Origin: Azolla caroliniana
Taxonomy: Eukaryota; Polypodiophyta
Direction: 5' to 3'
Assembly: GCA_043228905.1 (NCBI GenBank)
Contig: JBHGNT010000012.1
Span: 4,464,001 to 4,528,000, forward strand
Length of the DNA stretch: 64,000 bases
Shown here: piece by piece, positions 21,161 to 32,011 of the stretch
How positions within the stretch are numbered: position 1 is the stretch's first letter
How the letters are laid out: each line of letters begins with the position of its first letter
Made by a program: the position numbers and the translations under genes
The notes under the pieces: generated by a model
Databases searched by the model: none
What the model was told of the DNA's origin: nothing
The model's input: the letters and a program-made list of their open reading frames with translations, nothing else

Positions 21161-22310
21161 CATCTCAGCCCAACCCCTCATTTGGCCTGCTTAGCCGAAA
21201 TGAGATCAGACTCTTTGTCAGAGCTCCGATTTCCTCATCACGTGAAGGCAGCTCGGCCTCGTTGACCTCTTCTCTAGATTTCGGAATGGAGTCATGAGGT
21301 ATTGGAGGTGAAGGCAAGTACCGCGAAGCGGACTCGTCGAAGACGACGTCTCGGCTTACGCGAACTTCTTTCGTTCGAGGGTTATAACACTTATACCCCT
21401 TTTGTTTGTCTGAATAGCATACTAAGATGCACTTTTTAGCTTTGGCATCCAACTTCCTCCATTTCTCCACATGCACATACACAATGCTGCTGAAAATCCT
21501 CAAGTGTGCTATGTTCGACTTCTTTCTGAAATACAACTCATGGGCGACACTCCTACATTACCAAAAGTCTGATTCTGCAAGTAAATAGCCGTTCTCACAG
21601 CTTCAACCCAGTAAAATGTCGGCATATGCTTCTCTTCAAGCATTGCCCTGGCCGCTTCTTCGATTGTCTGATTCTTCCGCTCGGCCACGCCATTCTGTTG
21701 CGGCATGTATCTACACAAGAATTATTGTCGAATTCCTTCCTTCTGTAGATAACTTGTGAACTGGTTGGAGAAGTACTCCTGCCCGCCATCGGATTGTAGG
21801 CACCTGATCTTACGCCCTGTTTCCCTTTCCACAAGGCTTTTCATCTTTAGGAAACACACAAAGACTTCACTCTTCTTTCCAATCGTGCATGCCCAGGTAT
21901 GCCGAGTGAAGTCATCGATGAAGGTTACGAAGTAATTGCTACTACCGAGACTCACATTCTGTGCTGGTCCCCATACATCCGAATGGATCAAGTTGAGCGG
22001 ATTTCGACTCTGATTACGCTCGTTTAGGAACGAAAGTCGGTGTTGCTTCCCTAGTTGGTAGGCTTCGTAGACTTGCTCATTCCGGCCACGAAATTTCGGC
22101 AAACCGAAAACAATGTTCTTCATTTGCATTTCATGAAGCCGTGGGAAGTTAACGGGGCCAAACTGCTTGCGCCATAGGTTGATATTTGATTCGACCTTCT
22201 GTCCTTTCGCGAATAGCGCAGTTCCAGCTTCCTTGTTTTTCCGGTTTCTCCAAGTATGAGAATTGTTCCTCATGACTCGCCATATGATTTGACGCTCCGG
22301 AATCAACATA
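21161..22310 (-). pseudogene. Copia D integrase and protease
   Basis: The integrase core at 21722-22309 shows the usual copia order: GAG-pre-integrase region, NLIHSDVWGPAQNVSLGSS with the first catalytic Asp, YFVTFIDDFTRHTWACTI, and CLQSDGGQEYFSNQFTSYL with the second Asp. The reading shifts near 21720, continues at 21509-21718 (PQQNGVAERKNQTIEEAARA, third acidic residue), then at 21165-21536 (SNIAHLRIFSSIVYVHVEKW). The protease active site VDSGASNHMASHEE lies at about 22270-22310. Confidence 0.85.
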
Positions 22311-23300
22311 CCACACCTCGCTCGATTTCGAGGTGTTCACGGCCATTGAATTGGCCTTGTGCTTCATTACGAAGGCCGGGCCCGATCCATTTCCGGCTCG
22401 TTCAGAGCCTTCGGCGTAGTGCGATTTCTGATGCCTTCCTACGTCTCTTTCGCTCGATCTGGCTTTATCCGAATCAGCTCTCTTCTTCCAGCACTCACTC
22501 TCCCTGTGGCCTTTCTTGCCACAGTACTAGCATTCCATCGCAGCCTTCACTTGCCAGCTTCCGGTGCCACTATGACTCCCCTTGCTTCCGGCATTTTGAT
22601 TATGCCGCACGTTCTGCTCTTTTCGGCCGCCTCCACTGCGCATCGATCCGCCTCGTCCGCCACTGCCACAGGGCATGTCTTCCTCCGTGTACAACATCTT
22701 GTCGTCGGCGTGCGTATGATCGATGCACCCGCATGATTTTCCTCCACAAGCAACATCGACTGAAGCTCGAAGAATGAAGGCGTATTCTCCCTTGTGTAGA
22801 CTACCGTTCGGAATGCTCCGAAGTTTGACGCTAACCCTCCAAGACAAACCTGCACCATTTCGTCCTCCTCGACATTCACATTGATGGAGGCGAGAGAGTC
22901 GTAGATCTCCTTGATTCGGGCTATGTAATCGGCCACAAATAGATATTTCTATCCGACATTGCTGAGCTCTTGCCTGAGTTGTAGCTTCCTGGCCGTTGTG
23001 CTAGTGGCGAAAATCCCCTTGAGATTCACCCACATGTCCTTTGGTGTCTTGGCATCCCGAATGTAGCTCAAGAGCTAGTCACTCACACAGGACGCGAAGT
23101 AGTAAAGAACTCTACTTGCCGCTTGTTCTCAAGCGGAAAAATCTCTGTGTGTCGATTCGGGTGTTGTATCATTAGCTCCTTCGACATAACTCCAGTAACC
23201 ATGACCAAGTAGGTGCTGGTGCATCTTGTACGACCAAGATGCGTAGTTGCTCCTGTCGAGTTTCTCAATCGGTAGCGAGCTTCCCATTCCTCTGTCCATA
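22311..23300 (-). pseudogene. Copia D gag with zinc knuckle
   Basis: The capsid part is at 22547-22936 and, in another frame, up to about 23300: ADYIARIKEIYDSLASINVN and GLASNFGAFRTVVYTRENTP. A CCHC knuckle lies near 22490-22530 (YCGKKGHRESECW), but a stop codon falls between its first two cysteines. A Gly/Ser/Arg-rich stretch separates capsid and knuckle. The likely start is near 23300 (MDRGMGS). Confidence 0.78.
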
Positions 23301-23389
23301 TTGCTATCTTATCCTTTTCAAAAACAAGAACTTAACCTCGTCTTTATCTCAAGCTTTTCTGTCAGTTGCAGAGGAGTTTCAACCCTCGC

Positions 23390-23401
23390 GCTCTAATACC
23401 A
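23390..23401 (-). other. Primer-binding site of copia D
   Basis: On the minus strand TGGTATTAGAGC matches the initiator-Met primer sequence with one mismatch and directly abuts the LTR. Confidence 0.75.
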
Positions 23402-23665
23402 TGTAAAAGAATATGTGTGCGGAAGCGTATGCGAAGGACACAGAGTACACGGTTCGGAAGTACGACAATTTGGTAAAACGCAGAAATCACAGAGAAAGAG
23501 AGGGAGAGAGAGAGAGAGAAAAAAACGAAACTATATTCAAAAATAATTCTCTGTATGTTCTCTGTACATACTTCGTGCTCAGTGAGCACCGTTTCCACAA
23601 GCCCTAACTAATGGGTTGACACAAGTTCTTACTGTACTTGACTGCTCATAAATGAGCATCCTACA
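23402..23665 (-). repeat. 5' LTR of copia D
   Basis: The plus strand reads TGTAAAAGAA at the primer-site border and ends near CATCCTACA. A GA-rich microsatellite lies inside (about 23490-23523). The 3' LTR of D is missing, so the outer end is inferred only from the TG...CA pattern. Confidence 0.55.
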
Positions 23666-23831
23666 CTTACTCCCAAAATTATTCCTTACGATGAATAACA
23701 TTCTAACGGCCTCTTGGTTTACACACTACTATGGCCATATTTTGCGTACGGTTTTACGCACCCAATCTACGCACTGGGTTACGCACCCATTTATGTACCC
23801 AATGTTGAGCATGTCTCTCACCAAAAACCAA

Positions 23832-24048
23832 GAAGTTGAAGTGGTGTATCTCAAGCACCTTTTTGCAAACAAAAGGTCGTGAGTTCGAATCCTGTCAATA
23901 CAAATTCTTCCGGTAAACAAATTTTGAAATATAAATTTGGTATATATAAGGTGAAAGAGACTTAAATAAATGGAGCCTGAATAAGTGGAAGTGGTCTATC
24001 TCAAATGCTTCTTCTCAAGTAGAGGTCGTGAGTTCAAGTCTTGCCAAG
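23832..24048 (+). repeat. Two tRNA-like (SINE-type) units in tandem
   Basis: Two related stretches, at about 23832-23905 and 23984-24048, share GAAGTGGT(G/C)TATCTCAA and GGTCGTGAGTTC(G/A)A. The latter matches the B-box of tRNA promoters. The units are about 150 bp apart, and the first is followed by AT-rich sequence with TATATATAAGG. They do not fold into a full tRNA cloverleaf, so degraded tRNA-derived SINE heads are the best reading. Between 23666 and 23831 I see nothing identifiable. Confidence 0.45.
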
Positions 24049-24535
24049 TAACTTTTGGCAAGTAAATATTGTAAGTGGTGGTTTCTCGGTTTCTTGTCAT
24101 CGCACCATCCATATGATCATGCTCGAGTCACAGAACCCAAGTGGTTGCGACACACAACCACAATCTTTATGACAATGTGCTCCGCAATATTGGATCCTTC
24201 TTGGTATCGGAGTCTCATTAACTTCCGGAATACTGAGACCCGATTCACAACATTTTTACTCTCTAGCATGGTACTGATTTTTCCCAGAGCACATGAGCCT
24301 TACTTTCTTCATTGAAGTTGTTTTACATGCTCATGTCAATGAAGCATCTTATGTATGTTGTCATCTTCATATGCATCACCTCCCAGGTCATGGCATCTAT
24401 CTTGTCTAGTCTTTTATCTCCAAACTGTACCAACAACTAGATATCTTTGGCCACTAACATGTTCCTCATCTTTGACTTCCAAACTAGGTCGTTGGAGTCA
24501 GTGAGCTTGAACATGTTGCCGAATGGATCTTCCAT
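24049..24535 (-). pseudogene. Copia G-family gag fragment
   Basis: On the minus strand the reading right after the primer site matches the gag of copia Q (61001 onward): a start codon near 24533, then MFKLT, VWKSKMRNMLVAKD, WEVMHMKMTTYIRCF and NNFNEESKAHVLWEK. Stops interrupt it. The similarity fades beyond about 24160, and the rest of the element is missing on the left. Confidence 0.72.
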
Positions 24536-24547
24536 GCTCTAATACTA
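24536..24547 (-). other. Primer-binding site of the copia G-family fragment
   Basis: The minus-strand sequence TAGTATTAGAGC is a Met-type primer site with two mismatches, three bases from the LTR end. Confidence 0.65.
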
Positions 24548-24550
24548 GAT

Positions 24551-25108
24551 TGATAGTAATAGTGCTCGGCCACAACCGAGTTTCAAACACACGATGGAAG
24601 AAATAAGCAAAAACTAGCAATGGACTTGACAAGATAGAAGAGACGACACCATATGTTAATGTGGAAAAACCTAATCGGGAAAACCATGGGAGCTCACATA
24701 CTCCAACCATCACTATGACAAAAAGGGTACAACAGAATGAGACTCAAAGGCAACGACCTCGAACTTTGTATCTTTGCCAATAGGAAGTTACAACCGAAAA
24801 AAGACTTTCTCTCTCTCTCTCTCTCACTCTCTCTCTGTCTCTATACAACGATAATGATAATTACACACCACAACAATATTGCCCTAGTTATATTTATACT
24901 TATATAACTTTGGGGCTATTTACAAATATGACCTCAACGGTCAAGTCTGAACATATTTACTAATATGTTCCTATTTGCTGGTTCATACCGGATCCGGTGT
25001 CCGGATACCTTTCGGATCCATCCAGTCTGGTTCCTTCCTTGGTCCCGTCTAATCCGGCTCGTGCGGTTCTCATCTGGATCCCATCCGGAAGGGACCTATT
25101 TCCCAACA
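24551..25108 (-). repeat. 5' LTR of a copia G-family fragment
   Basis: The element strand starts TGTTGGGAAATAGGTCCC (25108) and ends ACTATTACTATCA (24551), followed by the primer site. A TATA region is antisense to TATTTATACTTATATAAC near 24890. A CT microsatellite is present at about 24805-24840. Confidence 0.8.
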
Positions 25109-25340
25109 AGAATGACCAAAATTTGAGGTTATTACCATTCTCGATTCCAAAATTGTGCGCAACAAGTTGTATTACTTGCTTGATTGGTTTGGCTATACAC
25201 CTAATGATTGAAGTTGGGAACCTGAGGTAAATCTTGCCAATGCTACAAACATAGTCACCAAATTTGGCTATTCGGCTTCTAGGTATTGTGTTTGGGGATA
25301 AGGGGAAGTTCGCTCCATTGTGGACTATTTGAACACTTTC
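25109..25340 (+). pseudogene. Chromodomain relic of a gypsy integrase
   Basis: One frame gives ILDSKIVRNKLYYLLDWFGY, a stop, then SWEPEVNLANATNIV, which is the chromodomain fold signature (hydrophobic strand, W-x-G-Y, W-E-P). Only this C-terminal part of the integrase is left, and it is cut on the left by the LTR at 25108. It is unlike the chromodomain of element A. Confidence 0.7.
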
Positions 25341-25376
25341 GAACTAGAGAAGGTTATGTACAAATCGAACTGCGAC

Positions 25377-25784
25377 TGTGGAGATGAACGAGGCGACTAC
25401 AACCGACTATAAACGCACGATTACATAGAACGTTGAACTCAACACAGAGGAATTACAACACAGATTTAAACTCAGAGTATCAAAAGCAAAAAAAATTAGA
25501 TTATATACGCAAAGATACAAAATGTTCGATCTATTTTTACATGCTTCCCATGGCCCTTTATATAGGGCTCATGGACGGTTATGATCGTGCATGAACAGTT
25601 ACCTCTATTCAATAGCTTTACTATTTTTTGACTCTCTATTTCCTACTTCTTTAATCACTCGGCCCTACCCATTCCTCTTTTGCTTCATAACTGTTATCCT
25701 CCCTTTTCCCACTTGGACGTCTGAATTGGCCAACACATGGCATGCCCGTGGGATAGTGCATACACAGTTGAACCCACAGGTCGA
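25377..25784 (-). repeat. Probable 3' LTR / 3' region of gypsy L
   Basis: This non-coding stretch follows the last stop codon of the extra ORF of L. On the minus strand CCTATATAAAGGGCC (about 25552-25566) is a good TATA box, and a plus-strand TGTGGAGATG at 25377 could be the LTR edge. The other LTR of L is absent, so the boundaries cannot be verified. Confidence 0.4.
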
Positions 25785-27014
25785 TCACATGTCGTAAAAA
25801 ATGTGCAAAATGCTCGGCTTGGTTGGCGTTGAGTCGGGTTCATGTTGCGGGTTCGGGGTTGGGGTCGGATCCGGCTCCAAGGCTTGTTCCTCTTGTACAT
25901 TTTCTGGCAAGGGTTCATGGGGTTGTGGCTCAAGAGGAGTTGTAGGCCGCGGCAATTGCAAAGTCATCTCTGGGATTTCTTCGGCCGGCCACTGCTCTGT
26001 AATTTCTAGATCAAGGAGGAGGTGTGAGGATTGCTCGTCGGACTCGCTGTTGGGGCACAATATTGTCTCCGATGCATTCTCAATGTCTTGCTCCTTTTCC
26101 ACCTCAACCTGTTCGGTCTCATAGGCCTCCATTATCAATTTGAAGTCTATTTGATCTTCGTCAAAAGCTTCTAGGAGTTGCGCGACTTCCTCCATGTGAC
26201 GTGCCACAAGCGTCTTGTAATCCTCCGTGAGGTTGGCCCAAATGGTGGCCACTCTTTCTTGGTTGAGCTTATAAAAACCGTGACCTTCCTTCTTGCGATT
26301 CTCCTGGTCTACCCAAAAGGTGTGTAGTTCGGCAGATTGCGCAGACCAATGTTCCCAGCCTCTCTATAGCTAGTCAGTTATCATTTGGAGGGCATTGTCT
26401 TTGCGTCTCTCATCCGCACCTCCGACATTTCTGTTTTTGCGTGCATGTGCTCAATAGTGGTTTCGAGCAGTTTGGTCTTGCTTGCGGCGCGGCCAGATTG
26501 TAATGTGTACTTATCTTGGATAAGGCCCATGTTCGTCTGCAAGATGTCAATCTCCTTTGTGTGCATGTCCTCCATCCCAGCCATTTCATTGCATATGCGG
26601 AGTTAGATTTCCTCAGCCACTTTATTTTCGGCCTCCATCTGCTCTTCATACCATTCTTTTCATTTTAACTTCGCCTCGCGAAGTTCCGCTATCCCCTTTT
26701 TAGTGCAAGAGGTAGCGTCCTTTTCTCCGTCTAGGGCTGCGAGCGTTCGGTTGTGTGCAATCATGAATGCGTCAAACCTATCCTGGAGAGCCTTCGCATT
26801 CATCGAGGCCAATGTCTAAACTCAGACCGGAGCCGCTGGATCTCAAATTTTGCCAACGCAACTACTTTCTTAGCCTTGGCCACTACCTCTTGTTGTGTAT
26901 CTACCTCCTCGCGTAGTGCGCGACTATTGTCCGTGGAGGAGCTTTTTGTGGGGGCCGCATATGTGGCGCATTAAAGTAGGAGTTGACATTCGGCCATATC
27001 TTCTTGCAACTCCT
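25785..27014 (-). pseudogene. Extra 3' ORF of gypsy L, C-terminal part
   Basis: The final reading (25785-26252) is acidic and ends in a Pro/Glu-rich tail with many Thr-Pro pairs. Before it (26253-27014) minus-strand frames are Glu/Lys/Gln-rich, for example MAGMEDMHTKEIDILQ, as in coiled coils, with several stops. Copia K interrupts it at 27015-27019 (duplication ATATC), and the ORF resumes at 32262. An ORF of the same layout follows pol in element E (55096-57828). Tat-lineage gypsy elements are known to carry an additional ORF between pol and the 3' LTR; its function is unknown. Confidence 0.6.
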
Positions 27015-27019
27015 ATATC

Positions 27020-27264
27020 TGTGGAAAATAAGGGAATATGGAATGGAAAGAGAGGGAGAGAGGAAGAGAGAGAAAGAGAAGAAGAAAACTTAATTGAATG
27101 GTAGTTTCTGTCTCTCTCTTACAACCAACCGACCACACAGAGAGCAAATGTGGTGGTTATAAGTGCACCCTATTTTTGGGGTGCACCTTTTCATATCATA
27201 AGGTTACGTTTTTATTATTTAGTTTCCTATTTATTTATTCTACACTAATTAGTTTATTACAACA
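27020..27264 (-). repeat. 3' LTR of copia K
   Basis: The plus strand runs TGTGGAAAAT to TTACAACA. On the element strand a purine tract TATGGGAGGC (27265-27274) directly precedes the LTR start TGTTGTAATA. The LTR contains a GA-rich stretch and a small inverted repeat GGGTGCACC / GGTGCACCC. Confidence 0.9.
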
Positions 27265-27276
27265 GCCTCCCATAAA

Positions 27277-27978
27277 CTAATTAGTTGTGAATCGTTGTAA
27301 TCCTAAATTTTCACAACAAGCTTTAAATTTGTGTGGAGGTAGAGCCTTTGTTAGAAAATCAGCCCACATATCATTTGTCGATGTAAACTCTAAGGTAAGC
27401 TTGTTTTCTTCGCCCAACTCTCGTATAAAGTGATATTTTAAATCCACATGTTTGGTTTTCTCCGAGTGCTTTGGATTCTTCGTTAAGTAGATACATGATA
27501 TATTGTTGCAAAAGATTTTCAATTGGAGTGGTTCACATAGTTGGAGTTCTTTTAACACTGTTTGCAACCATAATCCTTCTTTAGCAACCAATGCCACTGC
27601 TACGAATTCAGCTTTAGTAGATGAGAGTGTCACAGATTCTTGTTTTTTCGATTGCCACGTCATTGCTACTCCTGCCATTATAAAAGAAAAACTAGCAGTA
27701 GATCTTCGAGAATCAATGTCCCCCCCCAATCCAAATCAGACCAACCAACAAGTGATTTGATTGGTCTTTCGGATTGGGATCGTTTATATGTTAATCCATA
27801 GTTGGATGTGTGTTTTAGATATCACATAACTCGTTGAAGTGATTTCCAATGCATAAGGCCGGGGTTATGCATAAAGCGCAATAGATAATTAATTGCAAAA
27901 CAAAGGTCAGGACGAGTTCCTGTGACTAAATATCGAAGTTTTCCTATTAATTGTTTAAAGGGAAATTGTTGCATAAAA
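27277..27978 (-). pseudogene. Copia K RNase H
   Basis: The reading 27277-27729 covers the RNase H domain: SKKQESVTLSSTKAEFVAVA, LKIFCNNISCIYLTKNPKH, KHVDLKYHFIRE and WADFLTKALPPHKF. In working relatives the motifs are STEAEY and CDN; here Glu is Lys and the Asp after Cys is Asn. Both can come from single G-to-A changes. The frame is broken near 27730-27978 from the RT ORF. Confidence 0.85.
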
Positions 27979-29613
27979 TTAATATCGCTTTTCGTGGTTG
28001 GACCATTGGATATGCTTTAAGTTACATGTTAGTGATAAGGGAGTAGGGCAAGGTTTAATGTTTAACATTCCGAAGGATTTCAAAATTTCATTAATGAATT
28101 TATTTTGATGAATGATCAAGGTGCCCATACTACGATTACGCGTAACTTGCATGCCTAGAAAATAAGATAGGGGACCTAAATCTGTTATTGAAAATGCTTT
28201 GGAAAGTTCTAGCTTTGCTTGAGTAATTTCAGATGGTGTTCCAACTATAGGAATGTCATCCACATATAGTGCTACCACTAACAACCGATTAGATGTATGA
28301 TTATGTCTAATGTATATATTTGGTTCTGATAACAATCTAGAATAGCCATGTGAGAGCATAAAATTGTTAAATTTTTGAAACCATAACCTAGGAGATTGTT
28401 TGAGTCCATAAAGTGACCGATGTAACCGACACACATAGTTTGGTTGAGAGTGTGACTCAAACCCAGGAAGTTGTGACATGTAGATTTCTTCGGGTAAATC
28501 ACCATGTAGAAATGCCGTTTGTACATCCAAATGATGTACCTCGAGGTCAAGAATGGTGGCCAGAGCCATTAGAAGCCGAAAAGATGCCATGCGAAGAACG
28601 GGTGAGAATGTCTCAGAATAGTCAAGTCCTTCAACTTGAGAAAAACCACGAGCGACAAGTCGAGCTTTGTAACGTGCAACAGTACCATCAGGGTTTAGTT
28701 TTTTCTTCAACGCCCATTTGCATGAAATAGGTGAGCGTCCCATTGGGAGTGGTACTAGGGTCCACGTTTTGTTGGCCTCAAGAGATTCAAGTTCTTTTGC
28801 CATGGCAACTTGCCATTCATTATGATCTGGGCTTTGCAATGCCTCATTCATAGTTAAGGGATCATCAGAAATGTCTGATGTGGTTGAGGGGGAACCAAGA
28901 GCCGAAAATGCAAACTCAGGTTCAAATTGATGGTCCGCAATAAGAGCGTCTATTTTTTTTGTGTGATCATAAAGATCTTGAATAGTACGAACTTTCTTTG
29001 GAGTAGATGTAGAGCTAAGTGAAGTAGGTGATTTCGCAATGTGAGAACTATTTGTATGTTCTACATGTTGATTATTAGTGGAATATGAAGTATTTCTACA
29101 TCCTATTTTAATTACTTTTGCATCATTGTGACCAATGGTTTTCAACTTGTCATTAAGACGTGAGGATCGTCGTAGTGGAATAAGGAGATTTTTGATAGGA
29201 TGGGAGCATGAATAATCAATATGAGTCAATTGTGTTCCATCTAAAAGTTTTTCCTTATGAGTGCTATGGTGATTATTAAGGCTCTTTTTACTTTGGTTGG
29301 GGTTACTGTTTAAAATTGGAGTATGTACATCAGTTTGTTGGGATTGTTTGGTTATTAAAGGCAATAAGTTGGAGTCATTGGTTGAACCTGAGACTTGTGG
29401 GAGGACCTCTAGAGATGAGGGCATTAATGGAGGAGAGTTAATTGGGACTTGTTGAATTTCCGAGGACATTTGTGGAGCCCGCCCAGAATTAGTAGGTGAT
29501 GATATTACTTCTTTATTGGATTCAGTGTTAGACATGGTAGTCGCGTCTTGTATCTTTTCATAGCCATGATGTGAATGAGGATTAGATATCAATTTTTCTT
29601 CATCAAATATCAC
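27979..29613 (-). CDS. Copia K integrase tail, linker and reverse transcriptase
   Basis: A 544-codon open reading. The first about 240 residues are the low-complexity Ser/Thr/Asn-rich linker between integrase and RT. RT proper begins with NEWQVAMAKELESLEANKTW, followed by RYKARLVARGFSQVEGLDY, HHLDVQTAFLHGDLPEEIYM, RSLYGLKQSPRLWF and LLVVALYVDDIPIVGTPSEI with the catalytic YVDD. It is the longest intact coding segment of any element here. The integrase in front and the RNase H behind are in other frames, so on its own it would not give a complete pol. Confidence 0.82.
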   Translation of the reverse strand: MIFDEEKLISNPHSHHGYEKIQDATTMSNTESNKEVISSPTNSGRAPQMSSEIQQVPINSPPLMPSSLEVLPQVSGSTNDSNLLPLITKQSQQTDVHTPILNSNPNQSKKSLNNHHSTHKEKLLDGTQLTHIDYSCSHPIKNLLIPLRRSSRLNDKLKTIGHNDAKVIKIGCRNTSYSTNNQHVEHTNSSHIAKSPTSLSSTSTPKKVRTIQDLYDHTKKIDALIADHQFEPEFAFSALGSPSTTSDISDDPLTMNEALQSPDHNEWQVAMAKELESLEANKTWTLVPLPMGRSPISCKWALKKKLNPDGTVARYKARLVARGFSQVEGLDYSETFSPVLRMASFRLLMALATILDLEVHHLDVQTAFLHGDLPEEIYMSQLPGFESHSQPNYVCRLHRSLYGLKQSPRLWFQKFNNFMLSHGYSRLLSEPNIYIRHNHTSNRLLVVALYVDDIPIVGTPSEITQAKLELSKAFSITDLGPLSYFLGMQVTRNRSMGTLIIHQNKFINEILKSFGMLNIKPCPTPLSLTCNLKHIQWSNHEKRY

Positions 29614-30458
29614 TCGTCAACTAAATATAAATCTTTTGTATTTTGGGTCGTATAATCGATAACCCTTATAGCCATGAGGTTCGCCATACCCAACAAATAT
29701 TGTGCGAACTACGTGATTATCTAATTTTGATCGAGTTTCTAGCGGTACGAGTGCATATGATGGACATCCAAAGATTCTTAGATGTTTATAATTTGGATTT
29801 TTTCCAAACCACAAGGAAAATGGAGTTGTCCTAATTGATCGACTATATGTTCTATTGAATATATAACAAGCGGTCGAAATAGCCTCTTCCCAATATGTTC
29901 AGGGAAGGTTTGCAATGGCGAGCATGCAACGAGTGGCATCCATATACAACTGGTTTCGTCGTTCAGCCCTTGAATTGTGTTGGGGTGTATATGGAATGGT
30001 AAACCGTTGTTGAATCCCATGATTTTGGCAATACGTTTGAAAGTTTTGGGACTTGAATTCTCCACCATTATCTGATTGGAGTACTTTAAGGGGTAATTCT
30101 TGTTGATTTGTTGCAAGTTTATGATAGGCTTTGAATTTCTCAAGGACTTGATCACTACATTTTGTCTTGAGAAATGTGACCATCGTGAAATGAGTAAAGT
30201 CATCGATAAATGTTAGGAAATATACATTCCCAGATAGGGATGGGGTAGACAAGGGACACATATATCTGTGTGCACTAGTTGGAGGGGTTTAGTGGTCGTT
30301 GTAGCATGGGATGGAAATGGCTAGTTAGAGAGTTTTCCAACTATACACCCTTTGCAAAGGGATAGTTTCGATTTACTAGGAAGAGTAAAACCAACTACTA
30401 TATGTTGTCAGGCCATGTGAACCATTGTTTGATGGTTTAAGTGGCCTAATCGATAGTG
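29614..30458 (-). pseudogene. Copia K integrase
   Basis: The catalytic core is at 29899-30261: YFLTFIDDFTHFTMVTFLK, KVLQSDNGGEFKSQNFQTYC (second acidic residue) and TPQHNSRAERRNQLYMDATR (third). The C-terminal part continues in a different frame at 29617-29814: PNYKHLRIFGCPSYALVPL and VRTIFVGYGEPHGYKGYRLY. The zinc-binding region lies at 30262-30458 with stops. The frameshift near 29830-29900 is the main defect. Confidence 0.85.
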
Positions 30459-31919
30459 TCATAATAAGGTGATATAGTTGGATGTGTTTGAATCATCCAT
30501 GTGGTGTGCTTCTTCAGCAGGTACCATAGAGCGACCTAAGAGGTAAAGACATCCTTGTCTTGGACAGTTAACGACATAGCCTCGTCCAGAGGGTGTCTTA
30601 TGACGAATGATACAATATTTGTGATAAAACTCGACGGATGTATTATCATTTGTGAGTTTATTGACAGATATCAAGTTTTTTGCTATGTTAGGTATATAGT
30701 AAACTTCATTGATTTCAATGAAGTTCTCATCAGAAAGTTCAAGATGGGCAGTCCCATGTCCAAGGGCATATTCAACCCCATTGTTCCCAAATCTAACCGG
30801 GAAAGGATGCTCTAAGACCTTTAAGACCTTATAGTCTTTGAGCCATTCAACTCTTGAGGTGAGGTGACATGTGGCACCTGTATCAAGAATCCACGTTGAA
30901 GTGGGAGAGTTGTTAAATGAAGTCAGGGCCATAAAGGCAATGAAAGAGTCTTCATTATCCTCATCAGAATTTTGGTCACCACGACATATGTCATTATTTT
31001 GACCGTAGTCATCACGTGATGCATTGTAAGATTGGTCTTCTTTATATGTTCTTTTCCCATTGTTAGGATTCCTATAACAATCTTTTGTTTCATGTCCACT
31101 CCTTTGACAATTTGTACAAAAGGATCTAAGGAACCTAGATTTGTTATGATTCCTTGAATCATTAAATTTAGAAGTCCGTGAATAAAATTTGGCGTTATTA
31201 GGTTGGTATGTTGATCTAGGTTTATTGAAAGGTTTTTTATTGTAATTTGGATGTTTGATATAAAGTGCGGCGTGAGATGAGGAGGGTTGATTTATTGCCC
31301 TACGAAGTATGTTTTCTTGTGAGATTGATGCCACTAATGTTGGGACACTAATGTTGGCTGATGTGGATTTTGTACTTATAAATGGTTGCCATGATGGGGG
31401 TAGGGCGGCTAACAAGAGGGCGGATTGAACGGAACTTGGCAAACTAAGTCCTGAAAGGATCACATCATCAAGTCGAAGTCTCCAATTTTTAACAAATGTA
31501 TCAACATCATCATTTTCATTCATATTCATATTTATTAAAGTTTTTAAATTTGCGACTTGGGACGTAATGTCCGTATGGAGGTAATCAGCCTCTAATCTAT
31601 CCCATATTTGTTTGGAGGTAGTCAAGGTTCTCACACTTTGCTTAAGTGTGTCCTCCATATGAAGGAGAAGTTCTAAGCGAGCGTTTAAATCACGCCGCTT
31701 CCATGTTTGCACGTCAAGTGCATTTGTGGGGACATTAATGTCGGGGCACACGTCGGTTCCATCGACGATATTTAACAAGTCATGTTGTTCTAATATAATT
31801 TCCATGGTCATACGCCATGGTTGATAGTTTTTATCATTTAATTTTTCAATGTGATAAGTGCGAGACGATACCTGGGCGGCATTTGCCGCCACATTTGCTA
31901 TCACTCCGCCGTTTGACAT
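30459..31919 (-). CDS. Copia K gag and protease
   Basis: A 486-codon reading from ATG at 31919 (MSNGGVIANV). A capsid region (YHIEKLNDKNYQPWRMTMEI, then LLNIVDGTD) is followed by a basic Asn/Lys-rich stretch, a CCHC knuckle (CTNCQRSGHETKDC, near 31100) and a retropepsin active site (STWILDTGATCHLTS, near 30890). The reading ends at a stop after the protease, at the start of the GAG-pre-integrase region (GCLYLLGRSMVPAEEAHHMD). The start lies about 80 bp from the primer site, normal for copia. Confidence 0.85.
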   Translation of the reverse strand: MSNGGVIANVAANAAQVSSRTYHIEKLNDKNYQPWRMTMEIILEQHDLLNIVDGTDVCPDINVPTNALDVQTWKRRDLNARLELLLHMEDTLKQSVRTLTTSKQIWDRLEADYLHTDITSQVANLKTLINMNMNENDDVDTFVKNWRLRLDDVILSGLSLPSSVQSALLLAALPPSWQPFISTKSTSANISVPTLVASISQENILRRAINQPSSSHAALYIKHPNYNKKPFNKPRSTYQPNNAKFYSRTSKFNDSRNHNKSRFLRSFCTNCQRSGHETKDCYRNPNNGKRTYKEDQSYNASRDDYGQNNDICRGDQNSDEDNEDSFIAFMALTSFNNSPTSTWILDTGATCHLTSRVEWLKDYKVLKVLEHPFPVRFGNNGVEYALGHGTAHLELSDENFIEINEVYYIPNIAKNLISVNKLTNDNTSVEFYHKYCIIRHKTPSGRGYVVNCPRQGCLYLLGRSMVPAEEAHHMDDSNTSNYITLL

Positions 31920-31999
31920 GGTCTAAAAACGTTTCTTTAATTCACACGTTTGTTATTAACACTGCGACACAATTCTTGGTGGGGTTAGACTCCTTCACC

Positions 32000-32011
32000 G
32001 CTCTGATACCA
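32000..32011 (-). other. Primer-binding site of copia K
   Basis: The minus-strand sequence TGGTATCAGAGC is a perfect initiator-Met primer site directly adjoining the LTR at 32012. Confidence 0.9.

Noticed and set aside
23402-23690. Tandem copia D elements sharing one LTR (a CTTACTCCC stretch right of the LTR looks like a reversed purine tract)
   Set aside because: No coding sequence of a second copy follows to the right, and the tract is short.
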